This document shows positions 21,795 through 28,358 of a stretch of 33,114 bases of DNA, piece by piece. The stretch is taken from positions 1 to 33,114 of the forward strand of contig DJRM01000112.1 of assembly GCA_002440085.1 (NCBI GenBank). The letters are read 5' to 3'. The position numbers were made by a program, and so were the translations under genes. The notes below the pieces were generated by a model. That model worked only from the letters and a program-made list of their open reading frames with translations, was not told where the DNA came from and did no database searches. Source of the DNA: Bacteroidales bacterium UBA6360 (lineage in GTDB: Bacteria; Bacteroidota; Bacteroidia; Bacteroidales; UBA932). Within the stretch, counting starts at the first letter, position 1. Each line of letters begins with the position of its first letter.

Positions 21795-22976
21795 ATGAAA
21801 GCAGCCATCGTCATATTGAACTGGAACACAAAGGATTATCTGCGGAGATTTTTGCCTCCGCTGCTTGATTCCGTGGCCATGTTCAACGGCGGTGCCTCAA
21901 ATTCGGACACGGACGGCTACGGAAGCGGTTCTCGAAGGAACGACGGAGAGCCGCACGACTGGGCGGAAGTCGTGGTTGCAGACAGCGCATCGACGGACGG
22001 TTCAATGGAAATGATGGCGAGGGAGTTTCCGTCAGTGCGAAGAATTCCTCTCGAAAAGAACTATGGGTTCACCGGAGGCTACAACAGGGCGCTGAAAGAA
22101 CTGTCTGCCAGTCCTTCGGAAGGGCGTGGATCAGAATCCGGAGTGGCCGCGCGCGGCATTCCCTACGACCTGTTCATTCTTCTGAACTCGGACATTGAGG
22201 TTACGCGGGACTGGCTGCGGCCGCTTGTCAGATGGATGGAGGAACATCCGGAATGCGGGGGCTGCGGGCCTAAGCTTCACAGTTGGTACGAACGAGACAA
22301 GTTTGAATATGCCGGGGCGGCCGGCGGATACATTGACCGCTTCGGCTATCCTTTCTGCCGCGGGCGCGTTCTCGGGAAGGTTGAGAAAGACAGCGGACAG
22401 TACGACACTCCGGCCGACGTGCTGTGGGTTACAGGTGCATGCCTCGCAGTCCGGACCGAGGTTTGGGACGCGCTCGGAGGCTTGGACGACAGGTTTTTCG
22501 CGCACATGGAGGAAATAGACCTGTGCTGGAGGATGCAGCTTGAAGGATGGAGAGTGACGGTGGTGCCGGAATCTGTCGTGTACCACCTCGGAGGAGGAAC
22601 GCTGCCGCAAAACTCACCGCAGAAGCTCTACCTCAACTACCGCAACAACCTGCTCCTGCTCGACAACAACCTCGCCCGGACAATCGGATGTCAGAGAGCG
22701 GCGCTGAGGATTTTCTGCAGAAAGATTCTTGACGGATGCTCGGCGGCAGTATATCTCATAGGGATGAAGACTGACTTTTTCAAGGCTGTCTGGAGAGCGC
22801 ATCGGGACGCGGGAAAACTCATCGCCGGGAAAAGGAAGACTACGGAGGCAATGGAAGACGAGGCACACTGGCGCAAAAAGCACTCAGTGACAGGGCTTTA
22901 TGACGGATGCATGATTCCACGGGCACTATTGGGAATGCGGATACGGTACCGGGAACAGAGGAATAAAACACAATAG
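21795..22976 (+). CDS. Family 2 glycosyltransferase
   Basis: Cytoplasmic GT-A glycosyltransferase of the rhamnosyltransferase-like group, 393 residues. The order of motifs is the N-terminal strand AAIVILNWNTKDYL, then VVVADSASTDGS, the acidic LNSDIEV (DxD-like), WVTGACLAVRTEVW and MEEIDLCWRM, ending with a basic tail. It probably transfers a sugar to a cell-surface glycan; donor and acceptor are unknown. Two hydrophilic insertions interrupt conserved strands: FNGGASNSDTDGYGSGSR (from about residue 30) and SASPSEGRGSESG (about residues 104-116). It begins 48 bases after slyD, and its stop is 3 bases before trkA, so slyD, this gene and trkA probably form one operon. Confidence 0.9.
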   Translation: MKAAIVILNWNTKDYLRRFLPPLLDSVAMFNGGASNSDTDGYGSGSRRNDGEPHDWAEVVVADSASTDGSMEMMAREFPSVRRIPLEKNYGFTGGYNRALKELSASPSEGRGSESGVAARGIPYDLFILLNSDIEVTRDWLRPLVRWMEEHPECGGCGPKLHSWYERDKFEYAGAAGGYIDRFGYPFCRGRVLGKVEKDSGQYDTPADVLWVTGACLAVRTEVWDALGGLDDRFFAHMEEIDLCWRMQLEGWRVTVVPESVVYHLGGGTLPQNSPQKLYLNYRNNLLLLDNNLARTIGCQRAALRIFCRKILDGCSAAVYLIGMKTDFFKAVWRAHRDAGKLIAGKRKTTEAMEDEAHWRKKHSVTGLYDGCMIPRALLGMRIRYREQRNKTQ

Positions 22977-22979
22977 ATT

Positions 22980-24338
22980 ATGCGGATAGTTATTGCAGGA
23001 GCGGGAGAAGTCGGCTCACATCTGGCCAAGATGCTGAGCAACGAATCCAATGACATAACGGTCATTGACAGCGACCAGAGCCGTCTGGACAGCCTGTCGG
23101 CAATCGCGGACATCGTCACGGTGAACGGAAAGTCGTCCGAAATCGGAGTGCTGCGCGAAGCCGGGGTTCCGGAGGCGGATCTGTTCATAGCCGTGAACCC
23201 GTCAGAGTCGCAGGATGTGAACATCGTCAGCGCGATTCTCGCCAAGAAACTCGGCAGCCGCAAGGTCACTGCCAGAGTCAACACCGAGGAATACCTGTCG
23301 TTCGAGAACAAGAACATATTCACGGAAATGGGCATCGACCTGCTCTTCTACCCGGAAAAAATTGCCGCGAACGAAATCGTTGACCTGCTGCAGCACAACG
23401 CCTCGACAGACTCGATGGACTTCGCGAGGGGAAGGGTGCAGATGTCCGTGTTCAAGGTGGAGGACGACTCCCCTCTCCTGGACATGAACGTATTGGATCT
23501 GAGCCGCTACGCAACGTCTGACGAACTCCAGTTCCGCGTCGTCGCAATATCTCGGAACAACGCCACAATAATCCCGAAGGTCGACACAAAGTTCAAGTAC
23601 CATGACCTCGTCTACATCATATCCAAGCGCGAAGGCACACAGATGCTGATGAAGCTGATAGGCACGGTGAACCTTGAGGTGGACAAGGTCATGATTCTCG
23701 GCGGCAGCCACACTGCGGAGATGGTGGCGCGCCAGATTATCGGGAAGGTCGATGTCATAAAAATCATCGACAACAACAAGAGCCGCTGCCTCGAACTTTC
23801 CGAGACACTGGGAGATATGGTTTCAGTAATCAATGCCGATGGGCGCAACTCGGACGTGCTGATTGAGGAGGACATACGCAATTTCGACGCATTCGTCGCG
23901 CTCACAGGCTCCTCGGAGTCGAATATTCTCGCCTGCGTCGCAGCAAAGAAACTCGGGATTCCGAGAACCGTCGCGGAGGTTGAGAACATCGAATACATCC
24001 GCCTTGCCGAAGGCATGGGAGTTGACGCCGTCATAAACAAGAAACTCATCACGGCCGGACGCATCTTCAAGTTTACGCTGAGCGACAAGGTACGTTTCAT
24101 AAAATATATGAACGGAACAAATGCCGAGGTTTTGGAATATATCGTCGTCAAGGACGCGAAGATAACCTCCGGCAGGCTGATGGACCTCGACTTCCCGAAG
24201 GACGCGATTGTCGGAGGTGTGATTCGCGGCAACAACTCGTTCATCGCGGTCGGCGACACTCAGATTCAAGAATATGACAGAGTCGTGGTGTTCGCATTGC
24301 CGGAAGCTGTGAGGGAGGTCGATAGATTCTTCAAATAA
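22980..24338 (+). CDS. trkA: Trk system potassium uptake protein TrkA
   Basis: Peripheral cytoplasmic NAD-binding regulator that gates the TrkH pore. The 452 residues contain two tandem RCK modules. The first opens with IVIAGAGEVGSHLAKML (GxGxxG at residues 7-12). The second Rossmann domain starts near VMILGGSHTAEMVARQ. Each is followed by a TrkA_C domain (REGTQMLMKLIG and the C-terminal GGVIRGNNSFIAVG parts). It lies 3 bases after the glycosyltransferase stop and is probably co-transcribed. Its membrane partner trkH is at 1193-2668 on the other strand, so the K+ uptake complex is encoded at two loci. Confidence 0.96.
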   Translation: MRIVIAGAGEVGSHLAKMLSNESNDITVIDSDQSRLDSLSAIADIVTVNGKSSEIGVLREAGVPEADLFIAVNPSESQDVNIVSAILAKKLGSRKVTARVNTEEYLSFENKNIFTEMGIDLLFYPEKIAANEIVDLLQHNASTDSMDFARGRVQMSVFKVEDDSPLLDMNVLDLSRYATSDELQFRVVAISRNNATIIPKVDTKFKYHDLVYIISKREGTQMLMKLIGTVNLEVDKVMILGGSHTAEMVARQIIGKVDVIKIIDNNKSRCLELSETLGDMVSVINADGRNSDVLIEEDIRNFDAFVALTGSSESNILACVAAKKLGIPRTVAEVENIEYIRLAEGMGVDAVINKKLITAGRIFKFTLSDKVRFIKYMNGTNAEVLEYIVVKDAKITSGRLMDLDFPKDAIVGGVIRGNNSFIAVGDTQIQEYDRVVVFALPEAVREVDRFFK

Positions 24339-24341
24339 ATC

Positions 24342-24354
24342 TGACAAAATGTCA
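24342..24354 (+). promoter_or_regulatory. Palindromic operator candidate TGACA-AAA-TGTCA before grpE
   Basis: A perfect 5+5 palindrome with a 3-base spacer, starting 3 bases after the trkA stop and about 100 bases before the grpE ATG. It has the same architecture as the palindrome before ferritin (11083-11095), including the TT that follows and TTGC beginning 17 bases after its end. No TAnnTTTG box is seen in the trkA-grpE gap, so grpE-dnaJ may use a different, stress-regulated promoter. Confidence 0.5.
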
Positions 24355-24456
24355 TTAAAACAGATGCGGCTTGCTCTTTGAGTCAGAGGAGGTGGGTTCG
24401 ATGTGTCCGGACGGAAGTTCGGGACGTGTTGAATCGTGTGATATAAGTTGATAAAA

Positions 24457-25110
24457 ATGGAGAAACAAGATATGAGCAAGAACAAGAAACATCACGAGAG
24501 AGTTGAGGAAAAAGTTGAAGAGCAGAAAGTTACGAACGATGAGAAAATCGTGGAAGAAACCGATGGAAAGTCCGGGGAGGAGAGCTGCGAGGACAAGGAA
24601 AAGGCATCCGACGGTAACAGCGAACTTGAGGAAATGAAGAAGTCAAAGGTTGAGCTGGAGAAAAAACTGACAGCAACAGGTGACAAATTGGCCAAGACAG
24701 AAGATGCCTACGTCAGGCTTATGGCAGAGTTCGACACGTTCAGGCGTCGTACCGCGCAGGAGAAATTGGATATGGTGGCCACAGCGTCAGAAGATACCAT
24801 CAAGGGACTGCTCGTGGTGCTTGACGACTGCGAGAGGGCAATGAAAGTTCTTGCCGATTCCGACGACGCGGCTGCGGCAAAGGAAGGCACAGAGTTGATT
24901 TACAGCAAGCTCATGGCGTACCTCAAGAGCAAAGGTCTCACACCTATTGAGGCGATGGGTGCAGACTTCGACACAGATGAGCAGGAGGCCGTCGCTCAGT
25001 TCCCGGTTGAAGATCCGACGAAGAAAGGGAAAGTCTTCGACGTCGTTCAGACCGGCTATAAGCTCAACGGCAAGGTGATAAGATTCGCCAAGGTAGTCGT
25101 GGGCATCTGA
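24457..25110 (+). CDS. grpE: Nucleotide exchange factor GrpE
   Basis: Co-chaperone that releases ADP from DnaK. 217 residues from the ATG at 24457; the ATG at 24472 (MSKNKKHH) is an alternative, and a TTG at 24448 is less likely. The N-terminal 60 residues are highly charged and presumably disordered. A long coiled coil (ELEEMKKSKVELEKKL onward) follows with the family block AYVRLMAEFDTFRRRTAQEK. The C-terminal beta domain ends in DVVQTGYKLNGKVIRFAKVVVG, the GrpE signature. dnaJ follows 87 bases later, and the pair is the usual heat-shock unit. dnaK itself is not in the window. Confidence 0.96.
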   Translation: MEKQDMSKNKKHHERVEEKVEEQKVTNDEKIVEETDGKSGEESCEDKEKASDGNSELEEMKKSKVELEKKLTATGDKLAKTEDAYVRLMAEFDTFRRRTAQEKLDMVATASEDTIKGLLVVLDDCERAMKVLADSDDAAAAKEGTELIYSKLMAYLKSKGLTPIEAMGADFDTDEQEAVAQFPVEDPTKKGKVFDVVQTGYKLNGKVIRFAKVVVGI

Positions 25111-25197
25111 TGCAGGGAAGGGACGATTGCCCGCATTTGCGGGAAGTAATCCGGAGAGTATCAAGGATCACGTCAGTCAGATAGGAGAAGCGGAATT

Positions 25198-26391
25198 ATG
25201 GCAGCAAAGAGAGATTATTATGAAGTGCTCGGCGTCGCGAAGACAGCTACGGCCGATGAAATAAAGAAAGCGTACAGGACGCTGGCAATAAAATATCATC
25301 CGGACAAGAATCCAGGCAACAAGGAAGCCGAGGAGAAATTCAAGGAGGCTGCGGAGGCATACGCAGTGCTCAGTGACCCGGAGAAGAGGAAGAAATATGA
25401 CCAGTTCGGTCACGCCGGAGTCGGGGACAATCCGGGGCCTGACTTCAGCGGAGGGTTCGGAGACCTCAACGACATTCTGAACAACCTGTTCGGAGGCGCG
25501 TTCGGCGGGTTCTCCGGAAGTTTCGGAGGCGACGGAGGCGGATTCGGCGGATTCGGCGGATTCGGCGGATTCGGTGGCGGGCGCCAGCAGGAGAGGGTTG
25601 CAAAGGGCAAGGACATCAGGGTTCATGCCCGTCTCACCCTTGAGGAAGTCGCTCGCGGCGTCGAGAAGGAAATCACAATCGAGAGGTTCGTGCCTTGCCT
25701 GGACTGCGGAGGCAAGGGGGCAAAGTCGGCTGCTGACATCAAGACCTGCCCGACCTGCAAGGGTACCGGACAATATAAGAAGGTCGTTCAGTCGTTCCTC
25801 GGACAGACGGTGAGCTACTCGCCTTGTCCACAGTGCGGCGGCACAGGCAAGATTGTCACGAATCCTTGCCCGAGCTGCGGCGGAAGCGGACTTGTCAGAA
25901 AGCGCGAGACCGTGCGCGTGAAGATTCCGGCAGGAGTCGAGGACGGGATGCAGCTGCGGGTGACCGGAGCCGGCAATGCGGCCAGGAACAACGGAATCAA
26001 TGGAGACCTTCTCGTCGTCATCGACATTGACCCCCACAGGGACTTTGAGCGCAAGGACAACAATCTGTTCTACACCAAGGTGATTTCTGTGACAGACGCG
26101 ATGCTCGGATGCGAGGTCGACATTCCGTGTCTCAACGGCACGTCACAGAAGCTCAAGATTGAGCCGGGCACACAGTCCGGCACCGTGCTCACGATGCGCG
26201 GCAAGGGCCTTCCGTCCGTAAACAGCTACGGCTGCGGAAACCTCTACGTCAAGATTGGAGTCTGGATTCCGAAGAAGCTCAGCCGCGAGAGCAAGGAACT
26301 TGTCGAGGCGCTGGGACGGTCTGCCGATGTAGTGCCGAATCCGACGCGAGATGACAAGTCCTTCTTTGACCGGCTGAAGAATCTGTTTTGA
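25198..26391 (+). CDS. dnaJ: Chaperone DnaJ (Hsp40, class A)
   Basis: J-domain co-chaperone that stimulates DnaK ATPase and binds unfolded protein. The 397 residues include the J domain with HPD at 34-36 and a Gly/Phe-rich linker (about residues 75-125) containing the nearly perfect GGFGGFGGFGG run. The zinc domain has four CxxCxGxG-type repeats (CLDCGGKG, CPTCKGTG, CPQCGGTG, CPSCGGSG), and a standard C-terminal substrate-binding region follows. It lies 87 bases after grpE and is followed by a strong terminator at 26509. The length is slightly above E. coli DnaJ, mostly because of the G/F region. Confidence 0.97.
   Translation: MAAKRDYYEVLGVAKTATADEIKKAYRTLAIKYHPDKNPGNKEAEEKFKEAAEAYAVLSDPEKRKKYDQFGHAGVGDNPGPDFSGGFGDLNDILNNLFGGAFGGFSGSFGGDGGGFGGFGGFGGFGGGRQQERVAKGKDIRVHARLTLEEVARGVEKEITIERFVPCLDCGGKGAKSAADIKTCPTCKGTGQYKKVVQSFLGQTVSYSPCPQCGGTGKIVTNPCPSCGGSGLVRKRETVRVKIPAGVEDGMQLRVTGAGNAARNNGINGDLLVVIDIDPHRDFERKDNNLFYTKVISVTDAMLGCEVDIPCLNGTSQKLKIEPGTQSGTVLTMRGKGLPSVNSYGCGNLYVKIGVWIPKKLSRESKELVEALGRSADVVPNPTRDDKSFFDRLKNLF
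25537..25572 (+). repeat. Four perfect 9-bp tandem repeats in the dnaJ G/F region
   Basis: GGCGGATTC is repeated four times without change and encodes Gly-Gly-Phe units in the flexible linker. Length changes would stay in frame. Confidence 0.9.
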
Positions 26392-26508
26392 CGGGGCGCC
26401 TAAAAGGCGGTCTGCTTCGTTGCATGTGAATTTCAAATCCTCACCATCTAATTGACCCCTCCCGTCCCCTAAACATCTGTCACAGGACTCTATTCAATCG
26501 TAATTTCG

Positions 26509-26544
26509 GAGCCTGAATGGAAAAATCCTTTCAGGCTCTTTTTT
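26509..26544 (+). terminator. Rho-independent terminator after dnaJ
   Basis: GAGCCTGAA pairs perfectly with TTCAGGCTC around a 12-base loop and is followed by six T. It sits at the 3' end of the convergent acetyltransferase-like gene, so the hairpin may serve both directions. The 117 bases between the dnaJ stop and the hairpin show nothing else I can identify. Confidence 0.9.
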
Positions 26545-27232
26545 ATTCCCAGCCTGTGAGCTTGAGACGGAATTTGATGCTGGTGGAGAGATTGTTTTCT
26601 TCTCCTTTGATGCGAGATGAAAAAGTGCGGCGTGATTCCTCGACGAAACCGAGTTTGCGGTATACGTTGCCATCAGAGTCCACTCCGTCACGCTGCGGGC
26701 GGCCTGCCACTGCAGTGGAAATGGCGTAGGTCATTATGTCGTCCGGATGGCGGTCTGCGATGAAAGCCTTGAGCAGCTTGCCCATGCCGCCAATCACACG
26801 GGTGTCGGAGAGGGAGGCATAGCGCACCCACTCGTAAGAGCTGACAACCCTCCCCTGCTTTTCCCAGCGACGTGCATTCGAGAATGTCGCCACGGCGACA
26901 AGTTCTCCCGGAAGATCTCTGTGGCTGCCGCCGCTTTCCGCAACAATATCCCCAAGTCCACGCCCGCTTTCAGTCGCCGGCATTGCTTCAGATGCCACGG
27001 AGTTCCGGACTGCCGGCGAGCGCAATTCGGCAGAGCCCGTTGCACGACGTCGAAAAAGTCCGTAACAGTCCCGACATGATGCGCTTCCGTATATATGATG
27101 AGCATCGAGGAATGAATCGGCAGTCTTTCTGTCGATTTTCCGGACTTCACAGTTTCTTGCGAACACTGTCCGCAACGTTATTATCGGGTCATTGTACTCC
27201 ATTTTCTCCGCGAAGATATAAACGCTTTGCAT
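26543..27232 (-). CDS. GNAT-like protein of unknown function
   Basis: 229 residues; not assigned to a named gene. The pattern is FLDAHHIYGS, then YGLFRR, GELVAVATFSNAR, YEWVRYASL, GGMGKLLKAFI, MTYAIS and YRKLGFVEESR. It resembles a GNAT-like module found in phage and some bacterial proteins, sometimes next to homing-endonuclease domains. No nuclease domain is visible here. Between RATGSAEL and ELVAVATF there is an insertion of about 45 residues rich in S, G, A and R, unlike the rest. Two starts are plausible: the ATG at 27232 (GAGG upstream) or at 27202 (GGAG seven bases upstream). It is a single-gene unit, convergent with dnaJ and divergent from the ZIP transporter. Confidence 0.6.
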   Translation of the reverse strand: MQSVYIFAEKMEYNDPIITLRTVFARNCEVRKIDRKTADSFLDAHHIYGSASCRDCYGLFRRRATGSAELRSPAVRNSVASEAMPATESGRGLGDIVAESGGSHRDLPGELVAVATFSNARRWEKQGRVVSSYEWVRYASLSDTRVIGGMGKLLKAFIADRHPDDIMTYAISTAVAGRPQRDGVDSDGNVYRKLGFVEESRRTFSSRIKGEENNLSTSIKFRLKLTGWE

Positions 27233-27259
27233 ATCCTCAAAATATATTGCCTATCTTTG
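27226..27259 (+). promoter_or_regulatory. Promoter of the ZIP transporter gene
   Basis: TTTG (27226-27229), 22 bases, TATCTTTG (27252-27259), about 20 bases before the ATG at 27279. The -7 box is exact; the spacing is at the long end. Confidence 0.65.
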
Positions 27260-27278
27260 CACGCAAAATCAGCAATAT

Positions 27279-28046
27279 ATGGACGCTGGAATACACTATC
27301 TCCTCATCACAGCCGCAGGTGTCGGGGGTTCGACTCTCTTTGGCTATCTGCTCGGTTATTTCATAAAGGATGTCCCGCACAAGGTGAACGACACGATACT
27401 CGGGCTCTGTGCCGGCATAATGATGGCAGCCGCCATAATGGGGCTGATCGTGCCTGCAATCGGGTCGTACGAGGGTTTTCCCGGAAAACTGATTCCAATA
27501 GCCGGAGTGTTTGTCGGAGCGCTTTTTCTGACATTCATCGACCGTTTCACGCCGCATCTTCACAAGCTCGCCGGACTGGACAACGAACAGCACGCCGAAG
27601 ACAAGCACCTAGACCGGATACTCCTGTTCGTGCTCGCCATCGCAATCCACAAGTTCCCAGAAGGGATGTCGGCAGGAGTTGGATTCGCAGGTGGAGGCGC
27701 ACCGGAACTCATCGGAAGTGCAATCAGTGTCGCCATCGGAATTTCAATCCAGAACATCCCAGAGGGCATGGTCATAGTCTCTCCTCTTCTCCTCGCTGGA
27801 GTGAACCGCAGACGCACGCTCGTCATAGCCCTCGCAATCAGTGCCCTGGAGGTTCTCGGAGTGTTCACCGGCTACCTCCTCGGCTCCATCTCCGTGTATT
27901 TCCTTCCGTTCATGCTTGCATTCTCCGGCGGCGCAATGCTTTATGTCGTCAGCGACGAGATGATTCCAGAATCCCACTCCCACGGCTACCAGAAGCAGGC
28001 GACCTTCGCGCTGATTGCCGGATTCATATTCATGCTACTGATTTAG
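27279..28046 (+). CDS. ZIP-family divalent metal transporter (ZupT-like)
   Basis: Inner-membrane uptake transporter for zinc or other divalent metals, 255 residues with about eight hydrophobic helices. The two metal-site helices carry HKFPEGMSAGVGF and QNIPEGMVIVSP, the paired PEG motifs of ZIP proteins, matching HNxPEG-type sites with Gln replacing His in the second. A His-containing cytoplasmic loop (HLHKLAGLDNEQHAEDKHLD) lies between helices 3 and 4, typical of the family. It has its own promoter and a short leader of about 15 bases. The tRNA-Phe gene follows 134 bases later with a separate promoter. The metal specificity is not decidable from sequence. Confidence 0.92.
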   Translation: MDAGIHYLLITAAGVGGSTLFGYLLGYFIKDVPHKVNDTILGLCAGIMMAAAIMGLIVPAIGSYEGFPGKLIPIAGVFVGALFLTFIDRFTPHLHKLAGLDNEQHAEDKHLDRILLFVLAIAIHKFPEGMSAGVGFAGGGAPELIGSAISVAIGISIQNIPEGMVIVSPLLLAGVNRRRTLVIALAISALEVLGVFTGYLLGSISVYFLPFMLAFSGGAMLYVVSDEMIPESHSHGYQKQATFALIAGFIFMLLI

Positions 28047-28131
28047 AGATTATTGACAGATTTCGCTTTCATTTCTAAAGCCTATCAGGACGCGACAGTA
28101 TCACTTTTTGAAAGAAATATGCGAACAAAAA

Positions 28132-28162
28132 TTTGCAAAGTAAAATTTTATTCCTACCTTTG
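28132..28162 (+). promoter_or_regulatory. Promoter of tRNA-Phe
   Basis: TTTG (28132-28135), 19 bases, TACCTTTG (28155-28162): a full consensus match with the same spacing as the tRNA-Val promoter. It lies 18 bases before the tRNA. Confidence 0.85.
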
Positions 28163-28180
28163 CAATCCCAAAACAGAAAT

Positions 28181-28253
28181 GGTGCCATAGCTCAGTTGGT
28201 AGAGCAAAGGACTGAAAATCCTTGTGTCCCTAGTTCGATTCTCGGTGGCACCA
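28181..28253 (+). tRNA. tRNA-Phe (anticodon GAA)
   Basis: 73 bases. The acceptor stem is GGTGCCA/TGGCACC, the anticodon stem is AAGGA/TCCTT, and anticodon GAA is at 28214-28216. The T stem CCTAG/CTCGG has one U-C mismatch (28231 against 28243). CCA is not encoded. It stands alone between its own promoter and terminator. Confidence 0.95.
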
Positions 28254-28257
28254 CTTC

Positions 28258-28293
28258 AAGGAGAGTTGCAGAAATGTGACTCTCTTTCTTTTT
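28258..28293 (+). terminator. Terminator after tRNA-Phe
   Basis: AAGGAGAGT pairs with ACTCTCTTT around a 12-base loop and is followed by CTTTTT. Confidence 0.7.
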
Positions 28294-28341
28294 ATGATGA
28301 AACATAACGAGCTTGTGCTTCAGTTTTTCACAGCGATTGAG

Positions 28342-28349
28342 TACCTTTG
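28342..28349 (+). promoter_or_regulatory. Putative -7 box of priA
   Basis: TACCTTTG matches TAnnTTTG and ends only 9 bases before the ATG at 28359, so the priA mRNA would have a leader of a few bases. The in-frame TTG at 28347 lies inside the box and cannot be the start if this promoter is used. Confidence 0.5.
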
Positions 28350-28358
28350 CCGCGAAAG

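Noticed and set aside
25537..25572. 9-bp repeats in dnaJ as a phase-variation switch
   Set aside because: The unit is a multiple of three, so changes in copy number stay in frame. G/F linkers in DnaJ are naturally repetitive.
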